NCBI GenBank assembly: GCA_005116835.1
Contig: SWDM01000024.1
Location: forward strand, 62,001 to 126,000
Length of the DNA: 64,000 nt
Source: Nitrospira sp.
GTDB taxonomy: Bacteria > Nitrospirota > Nitrospiria > Nitrospirales > Nitrospiraceae
Direction of reading: 5' to 3'
How positions within the stretch are numbered: the stretch's first letter is position 1; every line of letters begins with the position of its first letter. The translations under genes were made by a program, and so were the position numbers. Under the pieces are notes generated by a model. It was not told the origin of the DNA. It did no database searches and worked only from the letters and a program-made list of their open reading frames with translations. This document shows, piece after piece, positions 34,838-44,697 of this stretch.

Positions 34838-35911
34838 ATGGCTACAGACGAATCCCCGTCCCCCGTCAACCAGACACTCGGCTGCAGGCTCGCGGAAAGC
34901 GACTATTGGCGCGATCGCTATATCCAGGAACACGAGCACAGCTCGGAAACTGAGCGACTGTCATCCGAGACGATGGCGACGTACGGACAGAAGATTCAAT
35001 TGTTCCTTGACTGGTGGACCCAGCACGACCCCGAACACGCGCTCACACAAGCCCTGGCACAGGCCTACCAGGTCTGGCTCATCGCAGAATGGAAAGAGCA
35101 TCGCCGGTTTACGAAACGCTCGTATGGCCTCTGCCTCTCAGGGATTCGACGCTGGGGGACCTTTCTCGTCGCCCAGCACGTGCTCGCCGCGAATCCCTTC
35201 CGCACGATACGAGGCCCGGAGCGAGCGGATTCACACGCCAGCGGATTCCTGACACGGCCCGACGCCGATCACCTCCTGGCCACGTTCGACCGCACCCACC
35301 TCATTGAACACCGCGATTATGTGATCTGCCGCTTGATGCTCACACACGGCGCGCGAGAAACCGAACTCTGCCAAGCCACCGTTGGAGATGTCGACGGCGC
35401 CGGCAACGACGTCCAGCTCTCGCTCAACAGTAAAGGAAAGAAGAAACAGGAAGCGGTCCGACTCACCCCCGCCGTCCTCACCGACATCCACGCTTACCTC
35501 GCCCACCGTCGCGCCCTCGGCGAACTCGTCACCCCGACGTCACCCCTACTCGCCCCGGTACGCACTTTCGACACCCCCCGGAATGCACACATGGGCAGCC
35601 ATGAAATGCGGCGCCGGATTAAACTGGCGTTGGCCCGTGCCAAGCTCACCACTCGACACCTGACCGGCCTCTCACTCCGCCACACCGCCGCCATCCAGGC
35701 CTTTCTCGACAAGACTCCCTTCGACGAGGTGCAAGCCTTGATGCGCCACACCGACAAAAAAACCACCAAGATTTTCGAGGCACGGGCAAAAGGGATTCGC
35801 CGCAGACAAGCCCGTCGCGCACGGACACCCACACGCGCCCCTCATCAGACTCGTCGGCGCGGAGACCCCGCCCTTCAGGACGGGGAGGACGCGCCGGGCC
35901 TGTTCTCTTGA
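34838..35911 (+). CDS. Tyrosine-recombinase-fold integrase with the catalytic Tyr replaced by Phe
   Basis: The 357-residue protein has a SAM-like core-binding domain (about 40-130) and a catalytic domain with HGARETEL (Arg I), SLRHTAA (the His-x-x-Arg-equivalent position) and LMRHTDKKTTKIFEA, where the nucleophile Tyr should stand but the codon is TTC (Phe). No Tyr follows. It is therefore probably inactive, or acts only as a DNA-binding protein. The last 30 residues are Arg-rich. The related integrase at 61404 keeps its Tyr. Confidence 0.75.
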   Translation: MATDESPSPVNQTLGCRLAESDYWRDRYIQEHEHSSETERLSSETMATYGQKIQLFLDWWTQHDPEHALTQALAQAYQVWLIAEWKEHRRFTKRSYGLCLSGIRRWGTFLVAQHVLAANPFRTIRGPERADSHASGFLTRPDADHLLATFDRTHLIEHRDYVICRLMLTHGARETELCQATVGDVDGAGNDVQLSLNSKGKKKQEAVRLTPAVLTDIHAYLAHRRALGELVTPTSPLLAPVRTFDTPRNAHMGSHEMRRRIKLALARAKLTTRHLTGLSLRHTAAIQAFLDKTPFDEVQALMRHTDKKTTKIFEARAKGIRRRQARRARTPTRAPHQTRRRGDPALQDGEDAPGLFS

Positions 35912-36192
35912 GTGTGAGCTCGCCCCATGAGGAGGAATGCGGTGCCCCCATGACACGTCGCTGGACCTTCCGCGCCTATCCCACGGTCAAGAAGCAGCAC
36001 AAGACAACAACACCAAACTGGCACGCCAATGGCAGAACAGCACCCGAGAGACGTGGCAGATCGCGGATGGATCCAGACTCGGCGCAGGAGCAAGGACGTG
36101 ACGATCGCACGCCCCTCCCACAGCGTGGTCGACATGCAGATCCCAGAACACAGCGCCTTGGCTCAACGGGTTAGACCTCGGCTTGAGAATCG

Positions 36193-36229
36193 GGTAACAT
36201 GTGGCCAGAAACTGTGGTAACATGTTATC
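36193..36229. promoter_or_regulatory. Repeated TAACATG sites upstream of the mazE-like gene
   Basis: GGTAACATGT occurs at 36193-36202 and again at 36216, where it extends to the palindrome TAACATGTTA. This fits an autoregulatory operator for the toxin-antitoxin operon. Confidence 0.45.
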
Positions 36230-36253
36230 AAGACACCGCGAAAGGGAACCTCG

Positions 36254-36475
36254 ATGGCCACTGATACCCACCGGACCCAGAAAGAGAAGCAGAAGCGCTA
36301 CAGGAGCCGCCTACGCCGCAAGGGCCTGCGTCCCGTGCAGATTTGGGTCCCCGATACGCGGGCGTCGGGGTTTTCGGCCGAATGCCGCAAGCAGGCGCGC
36401 CTCGCATCCCGTTCCGCCCAGGAAAAGCCCACCCTTGACTTCATCTCGGAGATCGCCGTGTGGGACAACACCTAA
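36254..36475 (+). CDS. MazE-like antitoxin (DUF3018 type)
   Basis: The 73-residue protein has a basic N-terminus (KQKRYRSRLRRKGLRPVQIW) and a C-terminal tail resembling the antitoxin family paired with MazF. The stop lies inside the MazF gene start, a 16-base overlap. Repeated palindromic sites lie upstream. Confidence 0.8.
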   Translation: MATDTHRTQKEKQKRYRSRLRRKGLRPVQIWVPDTRASGFSAECRKQARLASRSAQEKPTLDFISEIAVWDNT

Positions 36476-36798
36476 AACGCGGCGACCTCGTCACCGTCGC
36501 GGCAAAGGGACATTTCAGCGGCAAGCCACGCCCAGCGCTCATTCTTCAGTCGGATTTGTTCTCTGCGCTCAGCAGCGTGACCATCTGTCTCCTGACGACT
36601 GAAATTATCGACGCGCCCCTGTTCCGCCTCGCCGTTGAACCATCTCCTGCCAACGATCTCCTGCAGACTTCCCAGATCATGATCGACAAGATTGTCACCG
36701 TTCCGCAGGACACCATCGGAGCCCGTATCGGATCTCTCGACCGCGACATCATGGTGCGCACCGACCGCTCCCTTGCCGTGTTTCTCGGGATCGTGTGA
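36460..36798 (+). CDS. mazF: MazF/PemK-type mRNA interferase toxin
   Basis: The 112-residue protein begins with KRGDLVTVAAKGHFSGKPRP, the RGDL and K-PRP signatures of MazF/PemK, followed by LTTEIIDAPLFRL and a C-terminal segment DRDIMVRTDRSLAVFLGI. These endoribonucleases cleave mRNA and stop growth when the antitoxin is lost. It starts with GTG inside the antitoxin gene. Confidence 0.88.
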   Translation: MGQHLKRGDLVTVAAKGHFSGKPRPALILQSDLFSALSSVTICLLTTEIIDAPLFRLAVEPSPANDLLQTSQIMIDKIVTVPQDTIGARIGSLDRDIMVRTDRSLAVFLGIV

Positions 36799-37411
36799 CA
36801 GGCATCGTATATTGATGGACTTCGCGCCCGGGTTCGATCATTTCCCAGACACTCAACCTGTCCGCCTTCACCCGCCTGCATTAGGGACACATCTCGTTCG
36901 CCAGCGCCTGGACCGGCCGACCATCTGGATTACCCCGATTGTTCCGGTACGCAGTATTCGATCTCCGGCAGTGTCACCGCGACCCCGCCACGACCAATCC
37001 CCCGATCGCACGTCACAATTACCCGAGCCAGCCTCGATACTCGAAAATTGCCTGGTCCAACCGTGAGGGTACTCAGTAACAATCAAGCAGCGAGGTCGCC
37101 TCTTCTCTGCAGTGCAGGCCCTACCCCAGCTCACCAGCGGACTTTCACATTGCATGGCTGACCGCCACACTCCGTGCCCGCATGTCTCTTGGACAAATCA
37201 GAGGCGATAGAAAAAGAGTTTCTATCCTCCCGGCTGTCCATCTTTCGACTGTCAGGCGTCACGACCTTACGCAAGAGGGACCCTGAGCATTGAAGAGGAA
37301 TGTCCGAGTGACCCCAGGTCGGTCGTGAGGCGCTGGAATCGTGATGACCTGTAAAAATTGCTCAACATTGCAACGAATCCCCACTTAGTGGAACGAACAA
37401 CGAGGAAAAGC
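36799..37411. other. Intergenic stretch between mazF and radC-like genes
   Basis: Several frames are open but none has both a ribosome site and a recognisable product. The plus-strand frame ending near 37160 could be a decayed gene. Confidence 0.3.
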
Positions 37412-37912
37412 ATGGCGACGACGGAGACAGTAAAAGCACGAACGCACTACCGCATCCCGCGCTACCGCGTGTGTGTTGTGCGGGAGAACTATGACGCGCT
37501 CCTCGCCGAACCGCCTAAGCGCTTGACCGACAGTAGACAGGTCTATCACGCACTGCGACCACATTTTGCCGATGCGGCCTGTGAAGAATTCGTGATGATC
37601 TGCCTTGATACGAAGCATGCTCCCATCGGCTGGCATATCGTCTCGATCGGTTCCCTCACCTTGTCTATTGTTCATCCGCGTGAAGTGTTCAAGGTGGCTG
37701 TAGCCATGAACTCCGCCGCGATTATTCTGGCGCACAATCATCCCTCAGGCGAACCCACGCCAAGCCAGGAGGACCGAGTACTCACTCAACGGCTCGTTGA
37801 GGGAGGCGAGTTGCTTGGCATCCGCGTGCTGGATCATGTGGTCATCGGAGATGAAGGGCGCTATGTGAGTTTTGCCGATCAAGGATGGCTCAACCAGGGG
37901 GTGCATTCGTGA
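37412..37912 (+). CDS. RadC-like JAB/MPN-domain protein
   Basis: The 166-residue protein contains the JAMM signature HNHPSGEPTPSQED in its C-terminal half, with a conserved VSIGSLTLSIVHPREVFK before it. RadC-type proteins are frequent cargo of integrated elements; the name comes from an old genetic assignment and the activity is not established. ATG 37412 has GAGGAAAA upstream. A disrupted paralogue lies at 63058. Confidence 0.88.
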   Translation: MATTETVKARTHYRIPRYRVCVVRENYDALLAEPPKRLTDSRQVYHALRPHFADAACEEFVMICLDTKHAPIGWHIVSIGSLTLSIVHPREVFKVAVAMNSAAIILAHNHPSGEPTPSQEDRVLTQRLVEGGELLGIRVLDHVVIGDEGRYVSFADQGWLNQGVHS

Positions 37913-38171
37913 ACGTCACCATGGCCGCCACAACCGGGGAGTACGCAATCGATGAATAGAGGAAGTAACACAGGCGCTCCGCATCCCTTTGAGTGAACGT
38001 CTGGAGAATTGGGAACTCCCGTTGACCTTTGCCCCGATCCCGCATGATCGGCACGGCACCCAGAATGGCGAGGCCGGCATGTTCTAGATACCTGGCCCAT
38101 TCGCGCAGGACTTCGGGCCCAACGTACGGAAGAAGCCGACACCGTGTCTTTCCCAGTGCGGAAATCAACAT
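37890..38171 (-). CDS. Possible small protein, unknown
   Basis: This minus-strand frame encodes about 93 residues with a sensible amphipathic pattern (REWARYLEHAGLAILGAVP and ERLCYFLYSSIA). It overlaps the end of the radC-like gene by 23 bases and has a weak ribosome site. No family recognised. Confidence 0.4.
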   Translation of the reverse strand: MLISALGKTRCRLLPYVGPEVLREWARYLEHAGLAILGAVPIMRDRGKGQREFPILQTFTQRDAERLCYFLYSSIAYSPVVAAMVTFTNAPPG

Positions 38172-38195
38172 CACCTAACCATGAGGGCCTCACAG

Positions 38196-38522
38196 ATGAA
38201 GCCGATCGACCCACTCGTGCAAGCACAGCGACTAATTGGCGAGATTGCGGACTACCCCGCGAATGAAAACAGCGAACCGGACGTAATGGGCGATGCCCTC
38301 GCAGCCATTCACGCCAAGGCCATACGGGCAGCATGGCACCTCGAAAAGGTCGGGCCCGTCTCCCCCGCCCTCACTCCGTCGGACTGGACGGAAATCTACT
38401 ACGCGCTGGAATTCAAATTGACAAGCCCGGCAGTTGTCGGAGACGCACGCTTCACGAAGCAGCGTGAGACCATCATGCAAACCATCGGACCAGACGGTCG
38501 GAATATGTGGGGTGGCCGGTGA
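38196..38522 (+). CDS. Hypothetical element protein
   Basis: The 108-residue protein has helical stretches and ends GPDGRNMWGGR. ATG 38196 has GAGGG upstream. It overlaps the next gene by GTGA, so the two are coupled. Unknown family. Confidence 0.6.
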   Translation: MKPIDPLVQAQRLIGEIADYPANENSEPDVMGDALAAIHAKAIRAAWHLEKVGPVSPALTPSDWTEIYYALEFKLTSPAVVGDARFTKQRETIMQTIGPDGRNMWGGR

Positions 38523-38758
38523 TTCTTCACACAGAAATCCTACAGCTTCCGCGAATTAAAGACAGGGTCAAGATTGAAATTGTCACGTTCAACAAGGAGC
38601 CGTGCTGGGTTGCCTACCGTGAATCCGCGATTGGCTGGGACCGTATCTCAGCCATGACACGGGCAGAGGAACGGCGATTTCCAAAGAGTGTGGGGCTTGC
38701 CGCGCAATCAGTTCTGAGGCAGTACCTATCCACGTCTGCACACACGAAAGGACAGTAG
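38519..38758 (+). CDS. Hypothetical element protein
   Basis: This 79-residue protein starts at a GTG overlapping the previous stop. It is mixed alpha/beta with a C-terminal helix (SVGLAAQSVLRQYL). Unknown. Confidence 0.55.
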   Translation: MILHTEILQLPRIKDRVKIEIVTFNKEPCWVAYRESAIGWDRISAMTRAEERRFPKSVGLAAQSVLRQYLSTSAHTKGQ

Positions 38759-38760
38759 CC

Positions 38761-39048
38761 ATGGCCAGCACGAGACAATTAACCGAATATACCATCACTA
38801 TCATTAGGTCTGAGACATTCGGCATCAAGGCGAGGTGCGCAGAAGAAGCCGTTGACCTGGCCTTTGAATGCAGCGTTGTTGATACGGACTCCGTACCGTG
38901 CGAGCACGTCCAGGTTCTTTCTCACAGGTGCGAGACAGATAGCCACACCGTAGATGAAGTGCGCCATGCCAAAAGCAAAAGATTAATGAGGACACAAACC
39001 ATCTCGCGCCGGCCCGCGTCGTCAGATTCTCCTGGGCTCGCGCGCTGA
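38761..39048 (+). CDS. Hypothetical element protein
   Basis: The 95-residue frame begins with a good beta/alpha pattern (YTITIIRSETFGIKARCAEEAVDLAF) but turns low-complexity and basic after about residue 70, where it overlaps the frameshifted gene that follows. The true end may be earlier. Confidence 0.5.
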   Translation: MASTRQLTEYTITIIRSETFGIKARCAEEAVDLAFECSVVDTDSVPCEHVQVLSHRCETDSHTVDEVRHAKSKRLMRTQTISRRPASSDSPGLAR

Positions 39049-39188
39049 ACTGGGACTTGCACAAAGAGACACCCCGATACGCCCTAGTCGACGCTGTACT
39101 GGATCAACAGGGGACCCGGTACAACCGAGACGGAACAGGGAGCCGTCACGCTGGACCAGACGGCAGTTTGTCGTCACCGCCACTCTGA
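38966..39188 (+). pseudogene. Frameshifted small gene
   Basis: ATG 38966 reads six codons to a TAA, but a one-base shift opens a coherent frame (VVRFSWARALNWDLHKETPR, then YALVDAVLDQQGTRYNRDG) to a TGA at 39186. It looks like a decayed gene. Confidence 0.45.
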
Positions 39189-39255
39189 TTGAGGAAGACG
39201 ACACGGCTACACCGCACCAGCAGCACCCACCACGCAATCACACGGAAGGATCGGT

Positions 39256-39555
39256 ATGTCACGTCTACGCAAAGGAACCATCAAACAGGACATCACGCCA
39301 AAGTTGCCAGGCTACTACGTGTTTATTGTCACGGGGGGCATCGACCCGACCCTCCATCGGCAACGATTCACGACAAGGAAGGCGCGGGATCACTACATGA
39401 AAGACATCTACGCCTCGGATGTCGATGAAGAAGCCGGGGACCTGCCCTGCTTTCTCAATGTCTCGCCACGCGGGACCGTCACGATGGGCTATTACTCCCG
39501 CGAGTGGTTTGAGACAGCCAACCGGCCAACAGCGCTCGCTCCCATCACGACCTAA
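39256..39555 (+). CDS. Hypothetical element protein
   Basis: The 99-residue protein is preceded by GGAAGG. It has a strand-rich middle (GYYVFIVTGGIDPTLHRQRF) and an acidic loop. Unknown family. Confidence 0.6.
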   Translation: MSRLRKGTIKQDITPKLPGYYVFIVTGGIDPTLHRQRFTTRKARDHYMKDIYASDVDEEAGDLPCFLNVSPRGTVTMGYYSREWFETANRPTALAPITT

Positions 39556-39601
39556 CCCCTCACCGCCGACCGCCCTCACCATTCAGCAACGGGTACACCG
39601 C

Positions 39602-40558
39602 ATGTCTGATCCGTAATATCCGTCCTATGCACAGCTCTGCAAATTTGTCGCCCAAACCGGCCGCCTCCCACGCCTGAGCGATCCGATCCCCGCGCATCAC
39701 TATGCCGGCTGGGCCTTACCCATGATTATGGAAGGCCATCGGATCCTCCCCGACGTCCCAGATCGATGGGGCTACCATCTCCGTATTCTGCAGGCACAGC
39801 ACCTTCCTGATGAGCCGATCCCCCAGATACACTTTCTCTCCGGACCGCACCCTGACACACTCAAACACCTGCACCAATGGATCAGACTGGCGGCCCACCA
39901 CCAATCAACCTGGACAGGTATGACGGACTTCATTGAATGGCTGGCCTATGCACTGCAGGTGAGTCAGACGCCCCCTCGACTCGATGACGCCATCCAAGTT
40001 GAACTCTACCAGCACGTCAATCTACTTGCGATGGTCCAACATCCCTACGACTACTTTGGAGACATCATTTCGGAAGGCCTCGGCAACGGCCCATGGGCCA
40101 ATCCGAACAACTTTTACCCGACTCCGATGGAGATCTGTCGTCTCATGGCCGCCATGACGTTGCCTGACATCACGAAAGTTTCTCTTCAGAAAGTAAAGAA
40201 TCTCCGAACAGCAAGAATTGCCGACCCAGCGGGATCAGGCACGGGACGCATGCTTCTCCTCGCGTCGAACATCAGTCTGTCCTTGTATGGCTGTGAGAAG
40301 GACCCCCTGGTTCGCACGGTCTCGCTCATCAATGGCGCCCTCTATGCCCCGTGGCTCGCGTTCCCGATTCCCGACCATATTCTCGAATCCGATCTGCCCA
40401 CTGATGCCGCAACCAGTGACAATGCCACGTGCACCCAAGCCTTACTGGCACCAGGCCATCTACAAGCGATCACCTCTCTGAACCAACCGCCATGCATCGC
40501 CAGCACACTTGATGAGATCGATGAGCACACGATGCAACTCGTCCTGCCTGGATGGTAA
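39602..40558 (+). pseudogene. N6-type DNA methyltransferase-like gene with an early in-frame stop
   Basis: From ATG 39602 the frame meets TAA at codon 5 and then stays open to 40558, continuing coherently (YPSYAQLCKFVAQTGRLPRL). It contains FYPTPMEICRLM and IADPAGSGTGRMLL, motif I of N6-adenine methyltransferases, but no DPPY/NPPY catalytic motif. Translation from ATG 39722 would give 278 residues. It is therefore a methyltransferase relative that is probably inactive. Confidence 0.6.
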
Positions 40559-40665
40559 TCCACCATTCACCCATTCTGGATCCCGCATGCGAACACTGAG
40601 TACGACGAGACACACAGAGGTCGCAGAATACTTCCTACCCATCGCCCATACAGGAGAAACGACAC

Positions 40666-40920
40666 ATGAGCCACGAAGCCCTCTCTGATAATCTATCCCC
40701 TAACGCCAACGCGATTCTCGATCAGCTCTTCAATGTGGGCGATTCGCAATCCCTTGCCGTCGCTGAATGCCTGAATACAATCGCTGAGAATGGAGAAGAC
40801 AGCGCCTCGGACGGCTACCTCGTCGTCTGCGCACAGGAGATCCGAGACGCCGCAACAACCGTCATGAAGGCACTGGGTCCTACCAGCAAGCGTCGAATCA
40901 GACGGCGCCGACGATCATAA
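40666..40920 (+). CDS. Hypothetical element protein
   Basis: This 84-residue, mostly helical protein with an Arg-rich tail (KRRIRRRRRS) is preceded by GGAG. The tail suggests nucleic-acid binding. Unknown family. Confidence 0.55.
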   Translation: MSHEALSDNLSPNANAILDQLFNVGDSQSLAVAECLNTIAENGEDSASDGYLVVCAQEIRDAATTVMKALGPTSKRRIRRRRRS

Positions 40921-40961
40921 CTGGCACAGCACGCTCATCCCCACGTCCAATGGAGACTTCC

Positions 40962-41552
40962 ATGCGCCCCTTCCCTCAGACGCAACCGTTCCACCGCATC
41001 GAACTGACGCTCACCATCGCCAACCAAACATTGCCCACGACCATCCTTGATTTCTTCGATGTCCAGAATGATTTTACGCATTATGTGACCGCCCTCATCC
41101 CCTCGCCACCACACATATCGCTCGTATCTCCACAGATCACACTGACGCTCCATATCTATAGTGCCCCGAACTGGACCAAGGACACACTGGAAGAACCGAT
41201 CGACCGGTATCTCGGCCTGGAGCACCCCCCAGCGTGGTTGATGAAATGGGTCATCAACTCCGAATTGTATCGATACCAGCCCTCGGCAACAGAACGAATC
41301 ACGTTGACCAGGCTTGGATTCCTACGGCCCGTCTGACCGTCCAGACGGCACTATCTCTATAGCCTCTATTCTGACGACGATGATGTCGTGTTGTTCCCCA
41401 CGCGCCTGGAGGCCACCCTCACCCGACGTGCCTGGCTCCGTGCAGACGCCAACGACGTCTCCGACGTCCACCCGCATGATCTGACGAGCTGGGTCACCAC
41501 CCGCACACGCCAGCTACACCGCACCACCCCCTCTGCGCAACGTCACAGCTAA
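40962..41552 (+). pseudogene. Hypothetical gene interrupted by an in-frame TGA
   Basis: The frame from ATG 40962 runs 124 codons to TGA at 41334, then continues without another stop for 71 codons (RRHYLYSLYSDDDDVVLF, then LEATLTRRAWLRAD) to TAA at 41550. Both parts look coding. If only the first part is made, the protein has 124 residues. Family unknown. Confidence 0.5.
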
Positions 41553-41625
41553 GACAGGCCGCCGCGACGACACGCTCACTCCCCGTCCAGACCGAGTGCT
41601 AACCGCTTACACCACGGAGTCACTG

Positions 41626-41898
41626 ATGCCTTATCGCTTCCATACGCGCTGCGTCGAAACCAGCAATGACAAACTCCAGGCCATGTACGATCGGAAACGT
41701 CCCATTACATTTCGCACCGCGCAACGAAAGATTGGACAAGCGCATCTCAACGAAGTCTTCCCCTTCTACGCACCCGGCCCGCTCACCTTGGCCACAGATC
41801 CCTACGTCGAGTACAGCCGATCATGGTTTGATGGCCGACCCTGTATCAATATCGAACATTCACGAATCGACCATATTTTCCTCAAGCCGCCGGACTAA
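41626..41898 (+). CDS. Hypothetical element protein
   Basis: The 90-residue protein starts at ATG 41626 with GGAG upstream. Basic with aromatic residues (SRSWFDGRPCINIEH). Unknown. Confidence 0.55.
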   Translation: MPYRFHTRCVETSNDKLQAMYDRKRPITFRTAQRKIGQAHLNEVFPFYAPGPLTLATDPYVEYSRSWFDGRPCINIEHSRIDHIFLKPPD

Positions 41899-41934
41899 TT
41901 CCACACGCACACACCATCCCGTAAAGGACATCGC

Positions 41935-42327
41935 ATGCCCCGGACACTACCAACCCCACTCGATGTGGAATTTCTTGTCCCTCGTCTCAGTCCAGACGAA
42001 CAGCGCATGGCATTTATTACAGCCAGCGTTGCCACTGACGACCTCTGTTCCATTGAACCCTTTGTGGCCGCCCTGACGCTCGCCCTCTCGCGCTGGGCCA
42101 TACACACATGAGACGGGCGCCAGGCCTGGACTGACTCATTAGAAGACTTCAATGTCGGAGATCTGAGCCACTACCTCTCGACACCCTCGTTGCAGCATCA
42201 TCTCATGGCCGTCGGCATCACCAATCTGTCTATCGCATTGTCCCCTGACTTCCGAAACGACGTCGATCACTGGCACTACGATACCGTCCTCATCAAGCCC
42301 GACCTCGCTCCAAACACCAATGCCTGA
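41935..42327 (+). pseudogene. Hypothetical gene interrupted by an in-frame TGA
   Basis: ATG 41935 follows AAAGGA. The frame reads 58 codons to TGA at 42109, then continues 71 codons (DGRQAWTDSLEDFNVGDLSH, then HHLMAVGITNLSIALSP) to TGA 42325, beside the next gene's ribosome site. The second part has clear coding character. A TGG or CGA to TGA change would explain it. Confidence 0.55.
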
Positions 42328-42343
42328 GAAGGAAGGCGTCACC

Positions 42344-43306
42344 ATGAAAAGCGTCTATGACAAAGATAATTTCATCGGCCGCGTGAACTACGCCGCACAA
42401 TGTTTTATCCGCAAAACGAGCGCCACTCGTCACGCAGATACGTGTTTTGAAATGTTCGATGGGGATGCCGTGGTCACCGCACTGGTCCGACGCGCCCAGC
42501 ACAACCCGAAATTGTATGCCGCGATTGCCAAACAATGGAGTGGGGCATTCCCCCAAGGTTGGATCGACACAGAAGCCCGCTACGCCAGTTGGCCGACGAG
42601 GCGTCTCTCCATCCTCGCACGAGATCTACGCATTATCGGGCAGCGCGAATCAGACGACAGGCTAACACGCATGCAATTGGCTAACACCACCGACACCGCA
42701 CCACCCCTCGTCACACACTCTGACCCAACAATCAGCGGCCCATCCAACACAATACCAACCACCGACCAGGCTACTCAGCCAGAAGAACACCTCATAGATC
42801 AATCCCCAGTCCCATTGATGCAGACACTCGAACCCGCCCAATTCTTTCAGCCTGACTATGAACAGTCACTCCATACCTTTGATCTCGAGCCTAAACAATG
42901 GACCCATCTCGCCTCGTGCCTATTTGGACCAGCGAGGCCCAGTGGATTCGATCCTCGTGTACCGTGGTCTGGCGCGAGCTTTCGCTATGATCTGTTTGAA
43001 CAAACCGAATACAAACGACTGGCTATTCGCCGGCAGCACGGAGGTGGCACCCGCTGGTACATCGCACATCAGTACGGCCATGAAGACACCTCCCTCCTCC
43101 GTCTCATCCTCTCGATCGACTATGAACCGACCCGCTGGGATTACTGTCACTTTCTCTGTAACGCCTTAGAACGTACCGAATACGCCGCGCATGTGTTTGA
43201 ACAAGAGCGGTGGACTCACGCGGTGCTGCAAAAACGGGTCAGAATTCAACGTAAAGGAGGGTATGCCACGGCGCGCATCATTCCAGTGGAACATGCCGGC
43301 TCCTAA
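42344..43306 (+). CDS. Hypothetical element protein, two-part
   Basis: The 320-residue protein starts at ATG 42344 with GAAGGAAGG upstream. An N-terminal helical region (1-110) is followed by a Thr/Pro-rich linker (about 115-165) and a C-terminal domain rich in aromatic residues (GGGTRWYIAHQYGHEDTSLL). No family recognised. Confidence 0.65.
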   Translation: MKSVYDKDNFIGRVNYAAQCFIRKTSATRHADTCFEMFDGDAVVTALVRRAQHNPKLYAAIAKQWSGAFPQGWIDTEARYASWPTRRLSILARDLRIIGQRESDDRLTRMQLANTTDTAPPLVTHSDPTISGPSNTIPTTDQATQPEEHLIDQSPVPLMQTLEPAQFFQPDYEQSLHTFDLEPKQWTHLASCLFGPARPSGFDPRVPWSGASFRYDLFEQTEYKRLAIRRQHGGGTRWYIAHQYGHEDTSLLRLILSIDYEPTRWDYCHFLCNALERTEYAAHVFEQERWTHAVLQKRVRIQRKGGYATARIIPVEHAGS

Positions 43307-43691
43307 CAGACTGAGAGGGACCCGATAGATCCTCTCTCGCGACAACAACACCCGCTGAAACGCCCGCTGATTCCTGACACAATGCAGGGCCCTCTGTACC
43401 GCCCGCTTTGCCAGAAAGACAAACGATCGCCCTGCGCCATATACGACCGGATTCAGCGAAACCACACGCACAATATTTTTCCACCCCGTAAGCCAACTCC
43501 TGGACCACTTCCCCCTCTACCGACTCACGCGCTCGCACGAATCCAGCATGCCCCGCCTCCATCGCACAGGTTTTACGCACCCGATCCTCATAAACCAGCA
43601 AGGACGCTGGAGTAGCCCTGACGTGGTCATTCCTGAATTACGACGGCCCTCTATGCTGAAGCCAAACTGCAAAATTGCTTATTGCGATTGA
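43293..43691 (+). pseudogene. Decayed gene with three in-frame stops
   Basis: From ATG 43293, overlapping the previous gene, the frame meets TAG 43326, TGA 43356 and TGA 43368, then is open for 106 codons (TIFFHPVSQLLDHFPLYRL, then HRTGFTHPILINQQGRW) to TGA 43689. The open part has coding character, but the N-terminal part is dead. Confidence 0.35.
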
Positions 43692-43732
43692 AACCTGGAT
43701 CACGAGACATCACTCACGCTAAGGAGGCACGT

Positions 43733-44179
43733 ATGGCAAATTACTACACATCATTCTCCACACATATTAAGTATCGGAACCGGGAGGAGCAACTCTGGTT
43801 GCTTGCGCAACTCGACGCGCAAGATACCAGCGCGGACGATGACGGACCCTACTGCAACTATGAAGATGACCCCAAGGAACAGGCCGTCTGGGTCTACACC
43901 GAAGAATCGGGAAATGTGGATGGCGTGGCCGATCTCGTCGCACGGTTTCAAACCCGCTTCACAATTCCGACTCCCTGGATCTTGGAATGGGCCAACACCT
44001 GTAGCAGCCCACGCCTCGACTCGTTCTCCGGCGGGGCCATGGCGGTCTACAAGGGAAATAGTCACACCATCTGGCCCCACGGCTTGGCGGAACGATGGAT
44101 CAAACAACAAGAACGGAAAGCACAGAAGACACGGACACGTGCGCTGAATGTCACCCCCTCTCCGCGCAACGGACCCTGA
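43733..44179 (+). CDS. Hypothetical element protein
   Basis: The 148-residue protein is preceded by AAGGAGG. It begins MANYYTSFSTHIKYR, has an acidic loop (SADDDGPYCNYEDDPKE) and a basic tail. I recognise no family with certainty. Confidence 0.65.
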   Translation: MANYYTSFSTHIKYRNREEQLWLLAQLDAQDTSADDDGPYCNYEDDPKEQAVWVYTEESGNVDGVADLVARFQTRFTIPTPWILEWANTCSSPRLDSFSGGAMAVYKGNSHTIWPHGLAERWIKQQERKAQKTRTRALNVTPSPRNGP

Positions 44180-44282
44180 ACTCCCACAACCCGCCCAGCT
44201 CAGCAGCACCGCGCCCACAGCCATCACCCGTCGGGGCCTAGACAACTAACGACCGCTTCATCTGTACGACCAAGGAGCCCCT

Positions 44283-44669
44283 ATGTCCCACATTGCGACC
44301 TACTCCACCGCTATGACTTCCCTCAAAACGATTGAAGAAGCCTGTGTCCGCATAGGCCTCACGTTTCTCCGCAATCAAAAGACGGCACAATTTTATCAAG
44401 GCCAGCACACCGCCTGTGCGCACGCCATTGGCATCCCCAACTCCTCCTATCAAGTCGGGCTGGTGCGCAACCCCGATAAAACATATGCGTTCTTGATGGA
44501 CACGTACGATGCCACCCTCCGAAACACCATGGGACCCAACGGCCAACGCTTTCTCCAGCACTATGCGGCCGCGAGCGCCATCGCCGAAGTCAAACAGCAT
44601 CGCCGCATGCACATCACCGAAACCACACTCAAAAACGGCAATATCCGGCTACAATTCGTCGCCCGCTAA
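44283..44669 (+). CDS. DUF1257 (Ycf35-like) protein
   Basis: The 128-residue protein begins MSHIATYSTAMTSLKTIEEAC, the typical start of DUF1257/Ycf35 proteins. AAGGAG precedes it. A DUF2997-like gene follows after 28 bases, the usual partner. The biochemical role of the pair is unknown. Confidence 0.72.
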   Translation: MSHIATYSTAMTSLKTIEEACVRIGLTFLRNQKTAQFYQGQHTACAHAIGIPNSSYQVGLVRNPDKTYAFLMDTYDATLRNTMGPNGQRFLQHYAAASAIAEVKQHRRMHITETTLKNGNIRLQFVAR

Positions 44670-44697
44670 TCCTGTGCCACATCTTCAAAGGAGTCTC

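Noticed and set aside
35951-36174. Arg-rich protein after the recombinase gene
   Set aside because: Low-complexity composition expected by chance in GC-rich DNA; no ribosome site.
43278-43601. Minus-strand gene of 107 codons
   Set aside because: It lies opposite a decayed plus-strand frame, has no ribosome site and reads as low-complexity Ala/Gly/Val.
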